64,000 nt of DNA from Vibrio sp. CB1-14 (GTDB lineage: Bacteria > Pseudomonadota > Gammaproteobacteria > Enterobacterales > Vibrionaceae): positions 1,550,001 through 1,614,000 of the forward strand of contig NZ_CP115920.1 of the NCBI RefSeq assembly GCF_040412085.2. The letters run 5' to 3'. The stretch's first letter is position 1. Each line of letters opens with the position of its first letter. The notes below the pieces were generated by a model, which was not told the DNA's origin, did not search any database, and was given only the letters and a program-made list of their open reading frames with translations. This document shows positions 43,685 to 52,220 of the stretch, one piece after another. A program made the translations under genes and the position numbers.

Positions 43685-45010
43685 ATGGATTTGTTGGTTC
43701 GTCATTATTTTTCAGAGCCAAGTCGTCAAGTTACTTTCGATGCCGAAGAGGTGGTGCTGCGCCAAGAAGCGCACAATGACCGTCTGTATTACGTGCTAGA
43801 AGGAGAGCTTGAGGGCTACTTTGAAAGTGAACAAGATGGCAAGCTCACGAAGCTCTTCAATGCCTCGAATGGGGCATTTATTGGTGTGCACAGTTTCTTT
43901 TCTGGCACCTGGGTCGCTTCATCGACGGTGATTGCTAAAACCAAAGTGACGCTGGCTTGGATAGATAAACATACTGAGCCAGTCGAACCGCAGCAATACG
44001 GTCCATTGAGTGCCCAGTTTATGCCGGTGATGGTCAATGAGTTATCAAGACGTCAAAGGCGCGCTAAGCAAGAAGCACTAGCCAAAGAGAAAGCGCTTCA
44101 ACGCCTGCATACTGCGGAGCAGATGACCACCTTGGGTCAATTAGCAGCTGGGATTGCACATGAGTTGAATAATGCCATTGGCGTGGTGAGCAGCAAAACA
44201 GAACGAATGCAGCAAGATTTGTTGCAACTCCTTGAAGAGCTACACCCGGAAGTCAGTGGCTATTTCGATGTCGGTCTGATGCTTGGTCAAACGGTTTCTT
44301 CCAGTGAGGTACGCCGAATTGCCAAGCGTCACCAAAGTGATTATCGCTTAGAGAGAGACACGGCTAAGCAACTGGCGAGAGCGCTAGGCAATAACCCAGT
44401 CCCCGAGTCTTGGTTGCATGATCCTCAGAAAGCGCTCAAATACTGGGGGATGGGACGGGATCTACACGACCTCAAAATTGCTGCGAGGCATACCGTTGGC
44501 ATCGTCAAATCTGTGAAGCAACTCGGGCGTACTGATGGTGAGCCCGATGAGCTGCTTGATATTAACGATACCATCAATAAAGCACTGGCACTGTTGCAAA
44601 GTGATTTGAGAAGGGTGTCAGTTCGTGTTCAACCAGCGGTTCTGCCGTTAATAAAAGGGGCATCGACGGAGTATGTGCAGATTTGGAGCAACATTTTAAA
44701 GAATGCTTGTGATGCACTTTCCCAAACGGATGCGCCCAATATCGATATTCAAACGAAGTTTGTGAATCAACGTATTCTGGTGACCATTGCCAATAATGGA
44801 CCGGAAATCGATGAGTCCACACGCCGAAAAATCTTTCAGCCTAACTTCACAACAAAAAAAGGCGGACTGTCTTTTGGCTTGGGGTTAGGACTATCAATTG
44901 TGAAAAGAATCGTCAGCGAGATAGGTGGCACGATTGCTGTTAAAAGCGATGAAACACGCACTATCTTTCGCGTCAAGTTACCAGTAGGAGAAGCATATGG
45001 AGAAGCTTAA
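43685..45010 (+). CDS. histidine kinase with N-terminal cNMP-like domain
   Basis: 441 aa. The N-terminal ~110 residues form a cyclic-nucleotide-binding-like jelly roll (VVLRQEAHNDRLYYVLEGEL, FNASNGAFIGVHSFFSG). A coiled-coil linker then leads to HisKA with His159 (LAAGIAHELNNAIGVVSS) and an HATPase domain (IWSNILKNACDAL, FTTKKGGLSFGLGLGLSIVK). No membrane helix. The start at 43685 follows AGG five bases away and lies just 6 nt past the transporter stop. It overlaps the response regulator by 14 nt. A long helical insert separates HisKA and HATPase. Confidence 0.88.
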   Translation: MDLLVRHYFSEPSRQVTFDAEEVVLRQEAHNDRLYYVLEGELEGYFESEQDGKLTKLFNASNGAFIGVHSFFSGTWVASSTVIAKTKVTLAWIDKHTEPVEPQQYGPLSAQFMPVMVNELSRRQRRAKQEALAKEKALQRLHTAEQMTTLGQLAAGIAHELNNAIGVVSSKTERMQQDLLQLLEELHPEVSGYFDVGLMLGQTVSSSEVRRIAKRHQSDYRLERDTAKQLARALGNNPVPESWLHDPQKALKYWGMGRDLHDLKIAARHTVGIVKSVKQLGRTDGEPDELLDINDTINKALALLQSDLRRVSVRVQPAVLPLIKGASTEYVQIWSNILKNACDALSQTDAPNIDIQTKFVNQRILVTIANNGPEIDESTRRKIFQPNFTTKKGGLSFGLGLGLSIVKRIVSEIGGTIAVKSDETRTIFRVKLPVGEAYGEA

Positions 45011-45470
45011 CGTCATTTGTGTGGATGACCAGAGAGAAGTACTCAGCGCCGTCATTCAAGATCTTGAGCCGTTATCGAGCTGGCTAAATATCGAGGACTG
45101 TGAGTCTGGCGAAGAAGTGTTGGATCTTATTGAAGACCTTGATGCGGAAGGTGAAAGTATCGCGGTGATTGTCTCGGATCATGTGATGCCGGGAATGACA
45201 GGGGTAGAGCTGTTGACTGAGCTTTCAGGTGACAGTCGATTCAAAGAAACAAAAAAGGTGCTGCTCACTGGTCAAGCGACGCACTCAGATACCATTACTG
45301 CGATTAACACTGCGGGTGTCAGCCACTACTTTGAGAAGCCTTGGAAGGCCGAAGAGCTTGTGAGTTGCGTTCGTTCATTGGTAACGGCCTATATATTTGA
45401 TCGCGGTTTTGACTATCAGCCGTATCATGAACATCTAGACCAAAACATTGTGCTAGAGAGGCTACGCTAG
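44997..45470 (+). CDS. single-domain response regulator
   Basis: 157 aa. The receiver domain has acidic pair D10/D11, phospho-acceptor D61 (VSDHVMPGMTG), switch threonine T91 and K114 (EKPWKAEEL). A ~30-residue C-terminal extension (DRGFDYQPYHEHLDQNIVLE) is not a DNA-binding domain, so output is probably by protein contact, perhaps on the kinase, on an adaptor or on the transporter itself. It overlaps the kinase frame, with GTAGGAG as its ribosome site, and ends the three-gene operon. Confidence 0.9.
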   Translation: MEKLNVICVDDQREVLSAVIQDLEPLSSWLNIEDCESGEEVLDLIEDLDAEGESIAVIVSDHVMPGMTGVELLTELSGDSRFKETKKVLLTGQATHSDTITAINTAGVSHYFEKPWKAEELVSCVRSLVTAYIFDRGFDYQPYHEHLDQNIVLERLR

Positions 45471-45518
45471 ACTTGTTTTAGACAACGGCTGCTCAGTGTG
45501 ATGCTCAAGGAGGGAAGA

Positions 45519-45869
45519 ATGAAGGTTATGTTTCGCTATATTGTACTTAGTTTATTGTTTGTTTTAGGGGCAGCTCATGCCAGTGAACGAGCAAAACAGG
45601 GCTGGCAAATGATTGAGCAAGGCGCAATGGTCATCGACGTTCGTACGCCAGAAGAGTTTAACGCTGGGCATTTAGACCAAGCCGTCAACTATCCACTTTC
45701 TGAGTTGGACAAGCACATCGCTGCACTCGATAAGTCTCAACCTATAGTGCTTTACTGCCGCAGTGGTAATCGCTCTGGGCAAGCATTGGCTTATATGGAG
45801 TCTAAAGGCTTCACAGCACTTCACAATGCAGGTGGGTTAAATGAGATAAACATCGAATCCCCACAATAA
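45519..45869 (+). CDS. periplasmic rhodanese-like protein (PspE-like)
   Basis: 116 aa. A Sec signal peptide, MKVMFRYIVLSLLFVLGAAH, ends at A-S. The single rhodanese domain has VIDVRTPEEFNAGHLDQAVN and the active-site loop LYCRSGNRSGQAL (Cys nucleophile followed by RSGNRS, the PspE/thiosulfate-sulfurtransferase form). The start at 45519 follows AAGGAGG. It lies 48 nt after the response regulator and could be transcribed with it; a terminator follows. It probably moves sulfane sulfur in the periplasm. Confidence 0.9.
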   Translation: MKVMFRYIVLSLLFVLGAAHASERAKQGWQMIEQGAMVIDVRTPEEFNAGHLDQAVNYPLSELDKHIAALDKSQPIVLYCRSGNRSGQALAYMESKGFTALHNAGGLNEINIESPQ

Positions 45870-45888
45870 GCTATCGCTTGGCACTCCT

Positions 45889-45922
45889 CGCCCGAAATGT
45901 GGTCAATCATTTCGGGCGTTTT
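45889..45922 (+). terminator. Rho-independent terminator
   Basis: CGCCCGAAATG (45889-45899), 8-nt loop, CATTTCGGGCG (45908-45918), then TTTT. Confidence 0.95.
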
Positions 45923-46281
45923 ACTTTTTACTACGCCACACTTAGCCGTTTATCCCTATCTTCAGGGGATACTCACGTTATTGCTTCCTCCGCTTGATTT
46001 CCCTTGCTGTGACAGTTCGTTACAAATGCTCATGAATTTTGTTGAGATCGCAATACTTCGCTGCAAATAGTCGAACTTTTACATCTAAAGAAACGCTTCT
46101 TTTAACTCTTCAATCAAATCTTACAGTTCCTACCTAGAGCCTTGTAACCATTCGAGGATAGAATTAAGTTCGAATTTTGTATTGCATATGTGGTTTTTGG
46201 TTCGGAATTTCCGATGTTTTTATCAGGGAGCCCAAGAAGGGAGAAAGACAACCAACTCACTATGTGCAGAGAAAGAGAGAA
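45923..46281. other. leader region of the Mrp antiporter operon
   Basis: 359 bp. It contains a small hairpin, TATCCC...GGGATA, near 45951-45967 and a purine-rich stretch just before the gene. The mrpA frame stays open upstream to an ATG at 46177 but the translation there is polar and unlike an antiporter, so the true start is uncertain. No RNA gene or obvious riboswitch recognised. Confidence 0.5.
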
Positions 46282-48984
46282 GTGAGTGTTAACTTGAGTA
46301 TCGAGAGAGCCGTAATAAATAGCGGGATACAAAGCCAGAGCAGCGGTAGAGGCCAGAGTTCGTCGTCTCCGCTATTTGGCCTTTTTGCGTTGTTTCCGTT
46401 TTTGATCTTAACAACCGTCTTGTCGTTGTATGATCCTCAGGGCGTCAGTTGGAGTTTTCCTTGGGTTCCGAGCCTAGGTCTGGCGTTAAGTTTCCGGCTG
46501 GATGGACTATCGTTTCTGTTTGCTTGCTTGATTAGCGGTATCGGTACTATGGTGCAGATCTATGCGCTGGCTTATCTTAAAGAGCACAAACAGAGACTCG
46601 CATTTCACTGTTACTTGACCGCGTTTATGGTCGCCATGCTTGGCGTTGTTCTCAGCGATAATGTGTTGCTGTTGTTTGTATTTTGGGAATTGACGACGGT
46701 TACCTCGTATCTGCTCATCGGCTTTAACCACGAAGCGCTCAAGTCTCGAAAGAATGCGCTGCAATCACTGCTTATTACTGGCGCTGGTGGTTTAGCACTA
46801 CTTGCTGGCCTGATTATGCTTGGCTCCATGGCAGGCAGCTATGAGCTGACCAGTATCTTGGCGCAAGTAGGCGAGATCTCAAATCACGCTCTGTTTTTAC
46901 CTTCTTTGGTTCTTATATTGTTGGGCGCGCTAACCAAGTCTGCTCAATTCCCGTTTCACTTCTGGCTGCCTAATGCAATGGCAGCGCCAACGCCAGTGAG
47001 TGCTTATCTGCACTCCGCTACAATGGTTAAAGCGGGTATCTACCTGCTGGCAGTGGTATCACCCATCTATTCTCACTCAGAGGTCTGGTTCTATACGCTG
47101 ACCTTACTCGGCGGTTTTACTGCGTTGTGGTGCGCGCTGATGGCGCTCAAGCAAACTGATTTGAAACTCATGTTGGCATACAGCACCACTGTAGTACTCG
47201 GAAAGCTGACCTTTTTGCTTGGTATTGGAAGTGACTTAGCACTTAAGTCGGCACTGATGCTGATTGTTGCTCATGCCCTGTACAAAGCAGGCCTGTTCAT
47301 GGTGGTCGGCAACATTGATAAAGCAGCGGGCACACGTGAAATCAGTCAGCTTCGCGGTTTACGTTCTGTGCTAAAAATCAGCTTTGTCGCCGCGGTTGTT
47401 GCTGTGCTTTCGACCTCTGGTGTGCCGCCTTTACCTGGCTTTTTGGGTAAGGAGTACATGTACAAAGCGGGGTTGGAAGTCAGCAATTGGGCAGTCTTTC
47501 TGATGGTATTAGTGAATGCGCTTACCGTGACACTGGTTATGGCGCTGTTAATTAAACCTTTTACTACACGTCATCAAGGTGAGCCGACACAAGTTAAGCC
47601 TGTTGAACTCAATAAAGGGTTGTGGATGCCACCATTTATGCTGGCCATCATCAGCGTTTTGGCGACGCTCATTGGTCTAGGGTGGCTTAATGAGCAAGTG
47701 ATTATTCCTGGCGTGACCACGATAGCGCCGGTGTCGACGCCTGAGCCAGTGAAAATGTGGCATGGTATCAACACGCCGCTCATCTTGAGTGTTGTGACTT
47801 TGGCACTGGGCGTGCTGCTTTATAAAGTGTATCCGTCACTGACCACATTGCTTGATCGTCAGTTGTCAAAAATGCCGTGTGCAAATCGTGTCTTCGATAA
47901 TCTGCTGCACGCTATGGTGAGCTTTGCGAAGTGGCAAACGAACTTGCTTCAGACAAAACGAATGAGTGTTTATGGGTTGCTCTCATTTGGCGCTCTAGCG
48001 GTGCTGCTCATCACTCATACTCCAATGTCACTTAGCCAGTTTGCAGGTCGATTGGAGGGCATCAAGCTTTACGAACTTGTGATTGCTGCTCTACTCATCG
48101 CGTCGTCCTTCGTGGTGATTATTTCCAGAACAAAATTCTTAGCGGTCGCAGCTCTCGGCATGATTGGCTTCATGACCACTTTGGTGTTCATGATTTATAG
48201 CGCACCCGATGTCGCTAAGACTCAGCTATTGGTTGAAACCTTGATGGTGGTCTTCTTAGTACTGCTAATGCGTCATGTGCCAAAGCTATCGACAGTGAAG
48301 CAGCACTCTAAAGGTCGCCGCGTCCTACATGCTTTGGTTGCGGGTTCAATTGGCGTTGCTGTCACTATGATGCTGATTTCTATTACCGCTGATCCTATCG
48401 ATATGTCGGTCTCTCAGTTCTTTAATGAGCAAAGTGTGCCGGGCGGTCATGGTCGCAACATCGTCAACGTCATTCTGGTCGATTTCCGCGCCTTCGATAC
48501 CTTTGGTGAGGTACTGGTTGTGGCACTAGCTGGCCTGTGTGCTGTGAGCCTGCTTAAACCCGGCAGTGTACCATCGACCAAAGTGAAATCACTTATCTTG
48601 GGAACGGCATCGCATATTGTTGCTGCACTCATGCTGGTGTTCTCACTCTACCTATTGATGCGCGGGCATAACTCGCCAGGAGGTGGTTTTATCGGCGCGC
48701 TGATCGCCGTCATTGGCCTGTCATTGCTTATGTTCGCGGAGTCTCCACAGTATGTGCGAGAAAGGTTGCATTACGCGCCGTTTAGCATCGCTATGCTGGG
48801 TGTCTTTATTAGTTTTGCCGCAGGTGCTGTGAGCTTAGTGTTTAATCTGCCATTCCTAACGGGTTTGTGGTGGAAAGATGTATTGCCTCTGGGTACGCCA
48901 TTAATTTTCGATATTGGTATTTATCTAGGTGTCATTGGTGGGGTGATGGGAATGATCCTCCATGTAACGGAGGAGATGGACTGA
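46282..48984 (+). CDS. mrpA: Mrp/Mnh antiporter subunit A fused to subunit B
   Basis: About 900 aa, around 20 or more helices. The NuoL-like core has FRLDGLSFLFACLISGIGTM, LLFVFWELTTVTSYLLIGFN, PFHFWLPNAMAAPTPVSAYL-HSATMVKAGIYLLA and HALYKAGLFMVVGNIDKAAG. The last ~130 residues (SLYLLMRGHNSPGGGFIGAL) are an MrpB domain fused in-frame; no separate mrpB gene exists here. The complex exchanges cytoplasmic Na+ (or K+) for protons and supports alkaline and salt tolerance. The start is unclear: I use GTG 46282 after AGAGAGAA; alternatives are ATG 46177 and TTG 46294. Confidence 0.88.
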   Translation: MSVNLSIERAVINSGIQSQSSGRGQSSSSPLFGLFALFPFLILTTVLSLYDPQGVSWSFPWVPSLGLALSFRLDGLSFLFACLISGIGTMVQIYALAYLKEHKQRLAFHCYLTAFMVAMLGVVLSDNVLLLFVFWELTTVTSYLLIGFNHEALKSRKNALQSLLITGAGGLALLAGLIMLGSMAGSYELTSILAQVGEISNHALFLPSLVLILLGALTKSAQFPFHFWLPNAMAAPTPVSAYLHSATMVKAGIYLLAVVSPIYSHSEVWFYTLTLLGGFTALWCALMALKQTDLKLMLAYSTTVVLGKLTFLLGIGSDLALKSALMLIVAHALYKAGLFMVVGNIDKAAGTREISQLRGLRSVLKISFVAAVVAVLSTSGVPPLPGFLGKEYMYKAGLEVSNWAVFLMVLVNALTVTLVMALLIKPFTTRHQGEPTQVKPVELNKGLWMPPFMLAIISVLATLIGLGWLNEQVIIPGVTTIAPVSTPEPVKMWHGINTPLILSVVTLALGVLLYKVYPSLTTLLDRQLSKMPCANRVFDNLLHAMVSFAKWQTNLLQTKRMSVYGLLSFGALAVLLITHTPMSLSQFAGRLEGIKLYELVIAALLIASSFVVIISRTKFLAVAALGMIGFMTTLVFMIYSAPDVAKTQLLVETLMVVFLVLLMRHVPKLSTVKQHSKGRRVLHALVAGSIGVAVTMMLISITADPIDMSVSQFFNEQSVPGGHGRNIVNVILVDFRAFDTFGEVLVVALAGLCAVSLLKPGSVPSTKVKSLILGTASHIVAALMLVFSLYLLMRGHNSPGGGFIGALIAVIGLSLLMFAESPQYVRERLHYAPFSIAMLGVFISFAAGAVSLVFNLPFLTGLWWKDVLPLGTPLIFDIGIYLGVIGGVMGMILHVTEEMD

Positions 48985-49337
48985 TGGAAATGTTGTGGAG
49001 TGTTGTTGTTGGAGTGTTTGTCGCATCTGGGATCTATTTGATGCTGGAAAGACACCTACTTAGAGTCCTATTTGGCCTGATTTTACTAAGTAGCGCCGTC
49101 AATCTTGCCATCTTTAATGCAGGTCGATTAACACTAGGAAATCCGCCGCTCATTGATGCTGATTCTGTCGTGCCACATATGGATGCTGCGAACCCGTTAC
49201 CACAAGCGCTGATCTTAACGGCCATTGTGATTGGCTTTGGGCTCTTAGTGTTTGCTTTGGTGCTGTTCTACCGCGCTTATGAAGAAACGCAGTCAGCAGA
49301 TATTGATGAAATGAAGTACTCAGAGGAGCAGGTGTAA
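48984..49337 (+). CDS. mrpC: Mrp antiporter subunit C (NuoK-like)
   Basis: 117 aa with three helices, NuoK-like: VFVASGIYLMLERHLLRVLF, SSAVNLAIFNAGRL and DAANPLPQALILTAIVIGFG, the DPLPQALVLTAIVI-type motif of MrpC. Its ATG overlaps the mrpA stop by one base (TGATG), and AGGAG precedes. It ends at the mrpD start. Confidence 0.94.
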   Translation: MEMLWSVVVGVFVASGIYLMLERHLLRVLFGLILLSSAVNLAIFNAGRLTLGNPPLIDADSVVPHMDAANPLPQALILTAIVIGFGLLVFALVLFYRAYEETQSADIDEMKYSEEQV

Positions 49338-50842
49338 TGTCAATGTGGTTAACCTTGCCTGTTATCATGTCTGTCTTGACCGCTGTGTTAGTGTTCTTCG
49401 CCAGACATAACCATAAGCTTGCTGAAGCAGTAAGTGGTACCAGTGCACTGTTTACTTTGCTAGGCAGTGTGTTGTTACTGAATGGCGTTTTAGACCACGG
49501 CCCTCAAGCAGTCGCATTCGGCCAGTGGGCAGCGCCATTTGGCATCGTGTTCGTCGCCGATTTTTTAGCGGCAGCGATGGTGGTCATTACCGCCATTATC
49601 GGTGTGGTAAGTGTGTTTTATGCCATGGCGGATCTAATGCAGAAACCGTCCTACGGCGTATTTCATTCGCTGATTCATGTGCTTTTAGCAGGTGTGTACG
49701 GCGCATTCTTAACCGGTGATATCTTCAACCTTTACGTTTGGTTTGAAGTTATGCTGATCGCGTCATTTGGTCTTATGGTGCTGGATGCGAATCGTAAGCA
49801 AGTTGATGGCGCGGTAAAGTATGTAATGCTGAACTTTATCTCGACGCTGATGTTCTTGTTGGCGATTGGTCTGCTATACGGCGCAACCGGTACGCTGAGT
49901 TTGGCTGATTTACACAGTAAGGCTGCGGACATTGCACCACAAACCAAGGTATTGCTTGCGGCATTATTCCTGTTTGGCTTTGCGGTTAAATCGGCGTTAT
50001 TTCCATTGTTTGCGTGGCTGCCTGCGTCATACCACACGTTGCCAAGTGGTGTAGTGGCTCTATTCGCTGCGCTACTGACCAAAGTGGGTATTTATGCGCT
50101 AATGCGTGTGTTTACCTTGGTATTTCCTTTGGCCGACAGTGGTTGGCAGCCTCTGATGATTTGGGTGGCTGCGCTGACGATGCTGACAGGCGTACTGGGA
50201 GCCGCGAGCCAATACAATGTAAAGAAAATCCTCTCTTTCCACATCATCAGCCAAATTGGCTACATGGTGATGGGACTAGCACTGTATACACCGCTTGCTT
50301 TGGCGGGCGCTATTTTCTACATCGTGCACCACATAATCGTCAAAGCGAATCTGTTTTTGATAGGCGGTCTTGTGGAGCGTAAGCATCAAACTAGCGAGCT
50401 AAGTGAATTGGGTGGCATGTACAAAGCGACGCCTTGGCTTGCGTTCTTGTTCTTAGTACCAGCGTTTTCACTGGCTGGCTTCCCTCCATTATCAGGGTTT
50501 TGGGGCAAGTTCTTGGTCATCAAAGACAGCCTGCAAAACGAGTACTACATGCTAGCTGGTGTCGCACTGTTTGTTGGCCTGCTTACTATCTTCTCAATGA
50601 CCAAGATCTGGAGTGAGGTGTTTTGGAAGGCTAAACCATCTAAGCAAGAAGGAGAGGTGCCGGTAGAAAAACTGTGCAACAAAACCAGAGCGCTTTATTA
50701 CGCGCCAATCGTTGTGTTGACTTCAATGACCTTGGTTATTGGTTTTGCAGCAGAGCCGTTCTTTCAGTTTGCCTTTACCGCAGCAGAGCAACTTCTCGAA
50801 CCTAGCGCTTATATCAACGCCGTTTTAGGAGGTGGCGCATGA
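49337..50842 (+). CDS. mrpD: Mrp antiporter subunit D (NuoM/N-like)
   Basis: 501 aa, about 14 helices, related to complex I proton channels: DIFNLYVWFEVMLIASFGLM (with the key glutamate in helix 5), KSALFPLFAWLPASYHTLPS, LLTKVGIYALMRVF and SFHIISQIGYMVMGLALYTP. The ATG overlaps the mrpC stop by one base. It is expected to form a proton-conducting channel in the complex. Confidence 0.95.
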   Translation: MSMWLTLPVIMSVLTAVLVFFARHNHKLAEAVSGTSALFTLLGSVLLLNGVLDHGPQAVAFGQWAAPFGIVFVADFLAAAMVVITAIIGVVSVFYAMADLMQKPSYGVFHSLIHVLLAGVYGAFLTGDIFNLYVWFEVMLIASFGLMVLDANRKQVDGAVKYVMLNFISTLMFLLAIGLLYGATGTLSLADLHSKAADIAPQTKVLLAALFLFGFAVKSALFPLFAWLPASYHTLPSGVVALFAALLTKVGIYALMRVFTLVFPLADSGWQPLMIWVAALTMLTGVLGAASQYNVKKILSFHIISQIGYMVMGLALYTPLALAGAIFYIVHHIIVKANLFLIGGLVERKHQTSELSELGGMYKATPWLAFLFLVPAFSLAGFPPLSGFWGKFLVIKDSLQNEYYMLAGVALFVGLLTIFSMTKIWSEVFWKAKPSKQEGEVPVEKLCNKTRALYYAPIVVLTSMTLVIGFAAEPFFQFAFTAAEQLLEPSAYINAVLGGGA

Positions 50843-51315
50843 ACTATTTCTTCCTAAATGTCTTCTTGGGTGGCGCATGGATGATGCTCAATGGTGAGTA
50901 TACCGGCTTGAGTTTCGTCACCGGTTTTGTGGTGGGCTATTTCGCTCTTAGGTTGAGCCAGCCGTTTGGGCTTAAATCGAGTTACTTCAAACGGTTCAGT
51001 GCTTCGATAAAGCTGTTTCTTTATTTTTGCTACGAGATGCTGGTGTCCGCCGCTCATGTTGTGTGGGACGTTGTCACGCCCACCCATCTAAGTGATCCAG
51101 ACATCATTTATGTGCCATTGGATGTCACCTCTGATCTTGAGATCACGCTGCTGGCAAACATGGTGTCACTTACCCCAGGCAGCTTGAGTCTGGATGTGAC
51201 TGAAGATAAGAAACATTTGGTTGTTCATGCCATGTTCGCACCAGATCACGACGATGTGATTCGCTCAATCAAGAATGGGATGGAAAAACGAATTCTGGAG
51301 GTGACACGTGGATAG
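50839..51315 (+). CDS. mrpE: Mrp antiporter subunit E
   Basis: 158 aa. Two or three N-terminal helices (MNYFFLNVFLGGAWMMLNGE) and a C-terminal cytoplasmic ferredoxin-like part with NMVSLTPGSLSLDVTEDKKH, the TPGT/S motif of MrpE. The ribosome site AGGAGG is strong; the ATG overlaps the mrpD stop by four bases. Confidence 0.93.
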   Translation: MNYFFLNVFLGGAWMMLNGEYTGLSFVTGFVVGYFALRLSQPFGLKSSYFKRFSASIKLFLYFCYEMLVSAAHVVWDVVTPTHLSDPDIIYVPLDVTSDLEITLLANMVSLTPGSLSLDVTEDKKHLVVHAMFAPDHDDVIRSIKNGMEKRILEVTRG

Positions 51316-51631
51316 CTGGCTGTCATTTAGTATCAATTTTGCCTATGTAGGCATGCTGTTTAGTTTGGTGTTGGTGTTTATCCGATTGATTAAAGGGCCG
51401 ACGCTCGCTGACCGAGTGGTTGCACTGGATCTTATTGCCTTTATCACGGTTGGTTTTATTGCTGTGCACACACTAGCGAGTGGCCAAAAATCACTACTTG
51501 ATGTCGCGATAACTCTAGGTCTAGTCGCGTTTTTAGGCACTATCGCGTTTGCTGGATTTATTGCAAAGCAAAACCAGCAACAAAATGAAGCGGAAAATCA
51601 GAAGAATCTTGAGCAAGGGGGCAAGTCATGA
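51308..51631 (+). CDS. mrpF: Mrp antiporter subunit F
   Basis: 107 aa with three helices. RLIKGPTLADRVVALDLIAF is the MrpF signature (RxxxGPxxxDRVxAxD). It starts with GTG after GGAGGTGAC, overlapping mrpE by eight bases. The tail is polar and glutamine-rich, longer than in many relatives. Confidence 0.93.
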   Translation: MDSWLSFSINFAYVGMLFSLVLVFIRLIKGPTLADRVVALDLIAFITVGFIAVHTLASGQKSLLDVAITLGLVAFLGTIAFAGFIAKQNQQQNEAENQKNLEQGGKS

Positions 51632-51924
51632 CGTTTTTAACTGGGCTTTTACTCTGTTTAGGCACTTTTTTTGTGCTGGTGGCGAGTATTGGGGTACTGC
51701 GTATGCCGGATCTCTATACGCGAATGCATGCCTCGACTAAAGCAAACACCATGGGGCTGACCGCATTATTGGCTGCTGTGGCAGTAGGTATGCCAGACGT
51801 GACCGTTGTCTCCCGAGTTCTCGGTACCATGCTGTTTATCCTGTTGACGGCGCCAGTCGCTGCGCACCTACTCAGCAAAAGCATGTATTGGAATGGCTAC
51901 AAGATGTGGCGAAAAGATAAGTAA
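51628..51924 (+). CDS. mrpG: Mrp antiporter subunit G
   Basis: 98 aa with three helices. VASIGVLRMPDLYTRMHAST and KANTMGLTALLAAVAVG carry the GxxRxPDxxxRxHxxxK MrpG motif. It overlaps mrpF by four bases (ATGA) and closes the six-gene operon. A short imperfect hairpin, CGAGTGC...GCACTCG (51930-51961), follows. Confidence 0.94.
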   Translation: MTFLTGLLLCLGTFFVLVASIGVLRMPDLYTRMHASTKANTMGLTALLAAVAVGMPDVTVVSRVLGTMLFILLTAPVAAHLLSKSMYWNGYKMWRKDK

Positions 51925-52002
51925 ATTGCCGAGTGCCTACCTATCTCTGGATAAGCACTCGTGCACTATCGGTTTTTTAATCGTGAAACAAAAGGAGCGT
52001 TT

Positions 52003-52077
52003 ATGCGCAGAAAAGAAATCACCTTACTAGTGATAGCCTGTGTTTGCTTTTTGGTAACCTTGGTAGTGGGTAAGTAA
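52003..52077 (+). CDS. 24-aa single-helix membrane peptide (small ORF)
   Basis: ATG CGC AGA AAA GAA ... TAA encodes MRRKEITLLVIACVCFLVTL plus VVGK: basic N-terminus, one hydrophobic helix, short end. It is preceded by an excellent ribosome site (AAAAGGAGCG, then TTT before the ATG), 78 nt downstream of mrpG. This is a typical small membrane protein and may be an accessory of the antiporter or unrelated. It is too short for usual gene callers, so support rests on the ribosome site and the helix. Confidence 0.6.
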   Translation: MRRKEITLLVIACVCFLVTLVVGK

Positions 52078-52148
52078 AGGTTATCGGAAAGTGGTGTTTG
52101 CGGGATTGAGCTAGAAAGCTCGCAGATACGAAAGCACTCGCCCTAAAT

Positions 52149-52188
52149 GCAGTATCGATGTGCGTTAGGTTTTCATCATCGATACTGC
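52149..52188. other. 12-bp perfect inverted repeat, 16-nt loop
   Basis: GCAGTATCGATG (52149-52160) and CATCGATACTGC (52177-52188). It lies between the 24-aa ORF and the convergent PilZ gene. No T-tract; a terminator of both convergent transcripts or a structured small RNA are the options. Confidence 0.5.
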
Positions 52189-52220
52189 TTATTCGCTGTT
52201 ATATAGAGCCAAATTAGTTC

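Noticed and set aside
46177..46281. ATG 46177 as start of mrpA
   Set aside because: The extra 35 residues are polar and cysteine/arginine-rich, unlike antiporter N-termini, and no ribosome site is seen; GTG 46282 preferred but not certain.
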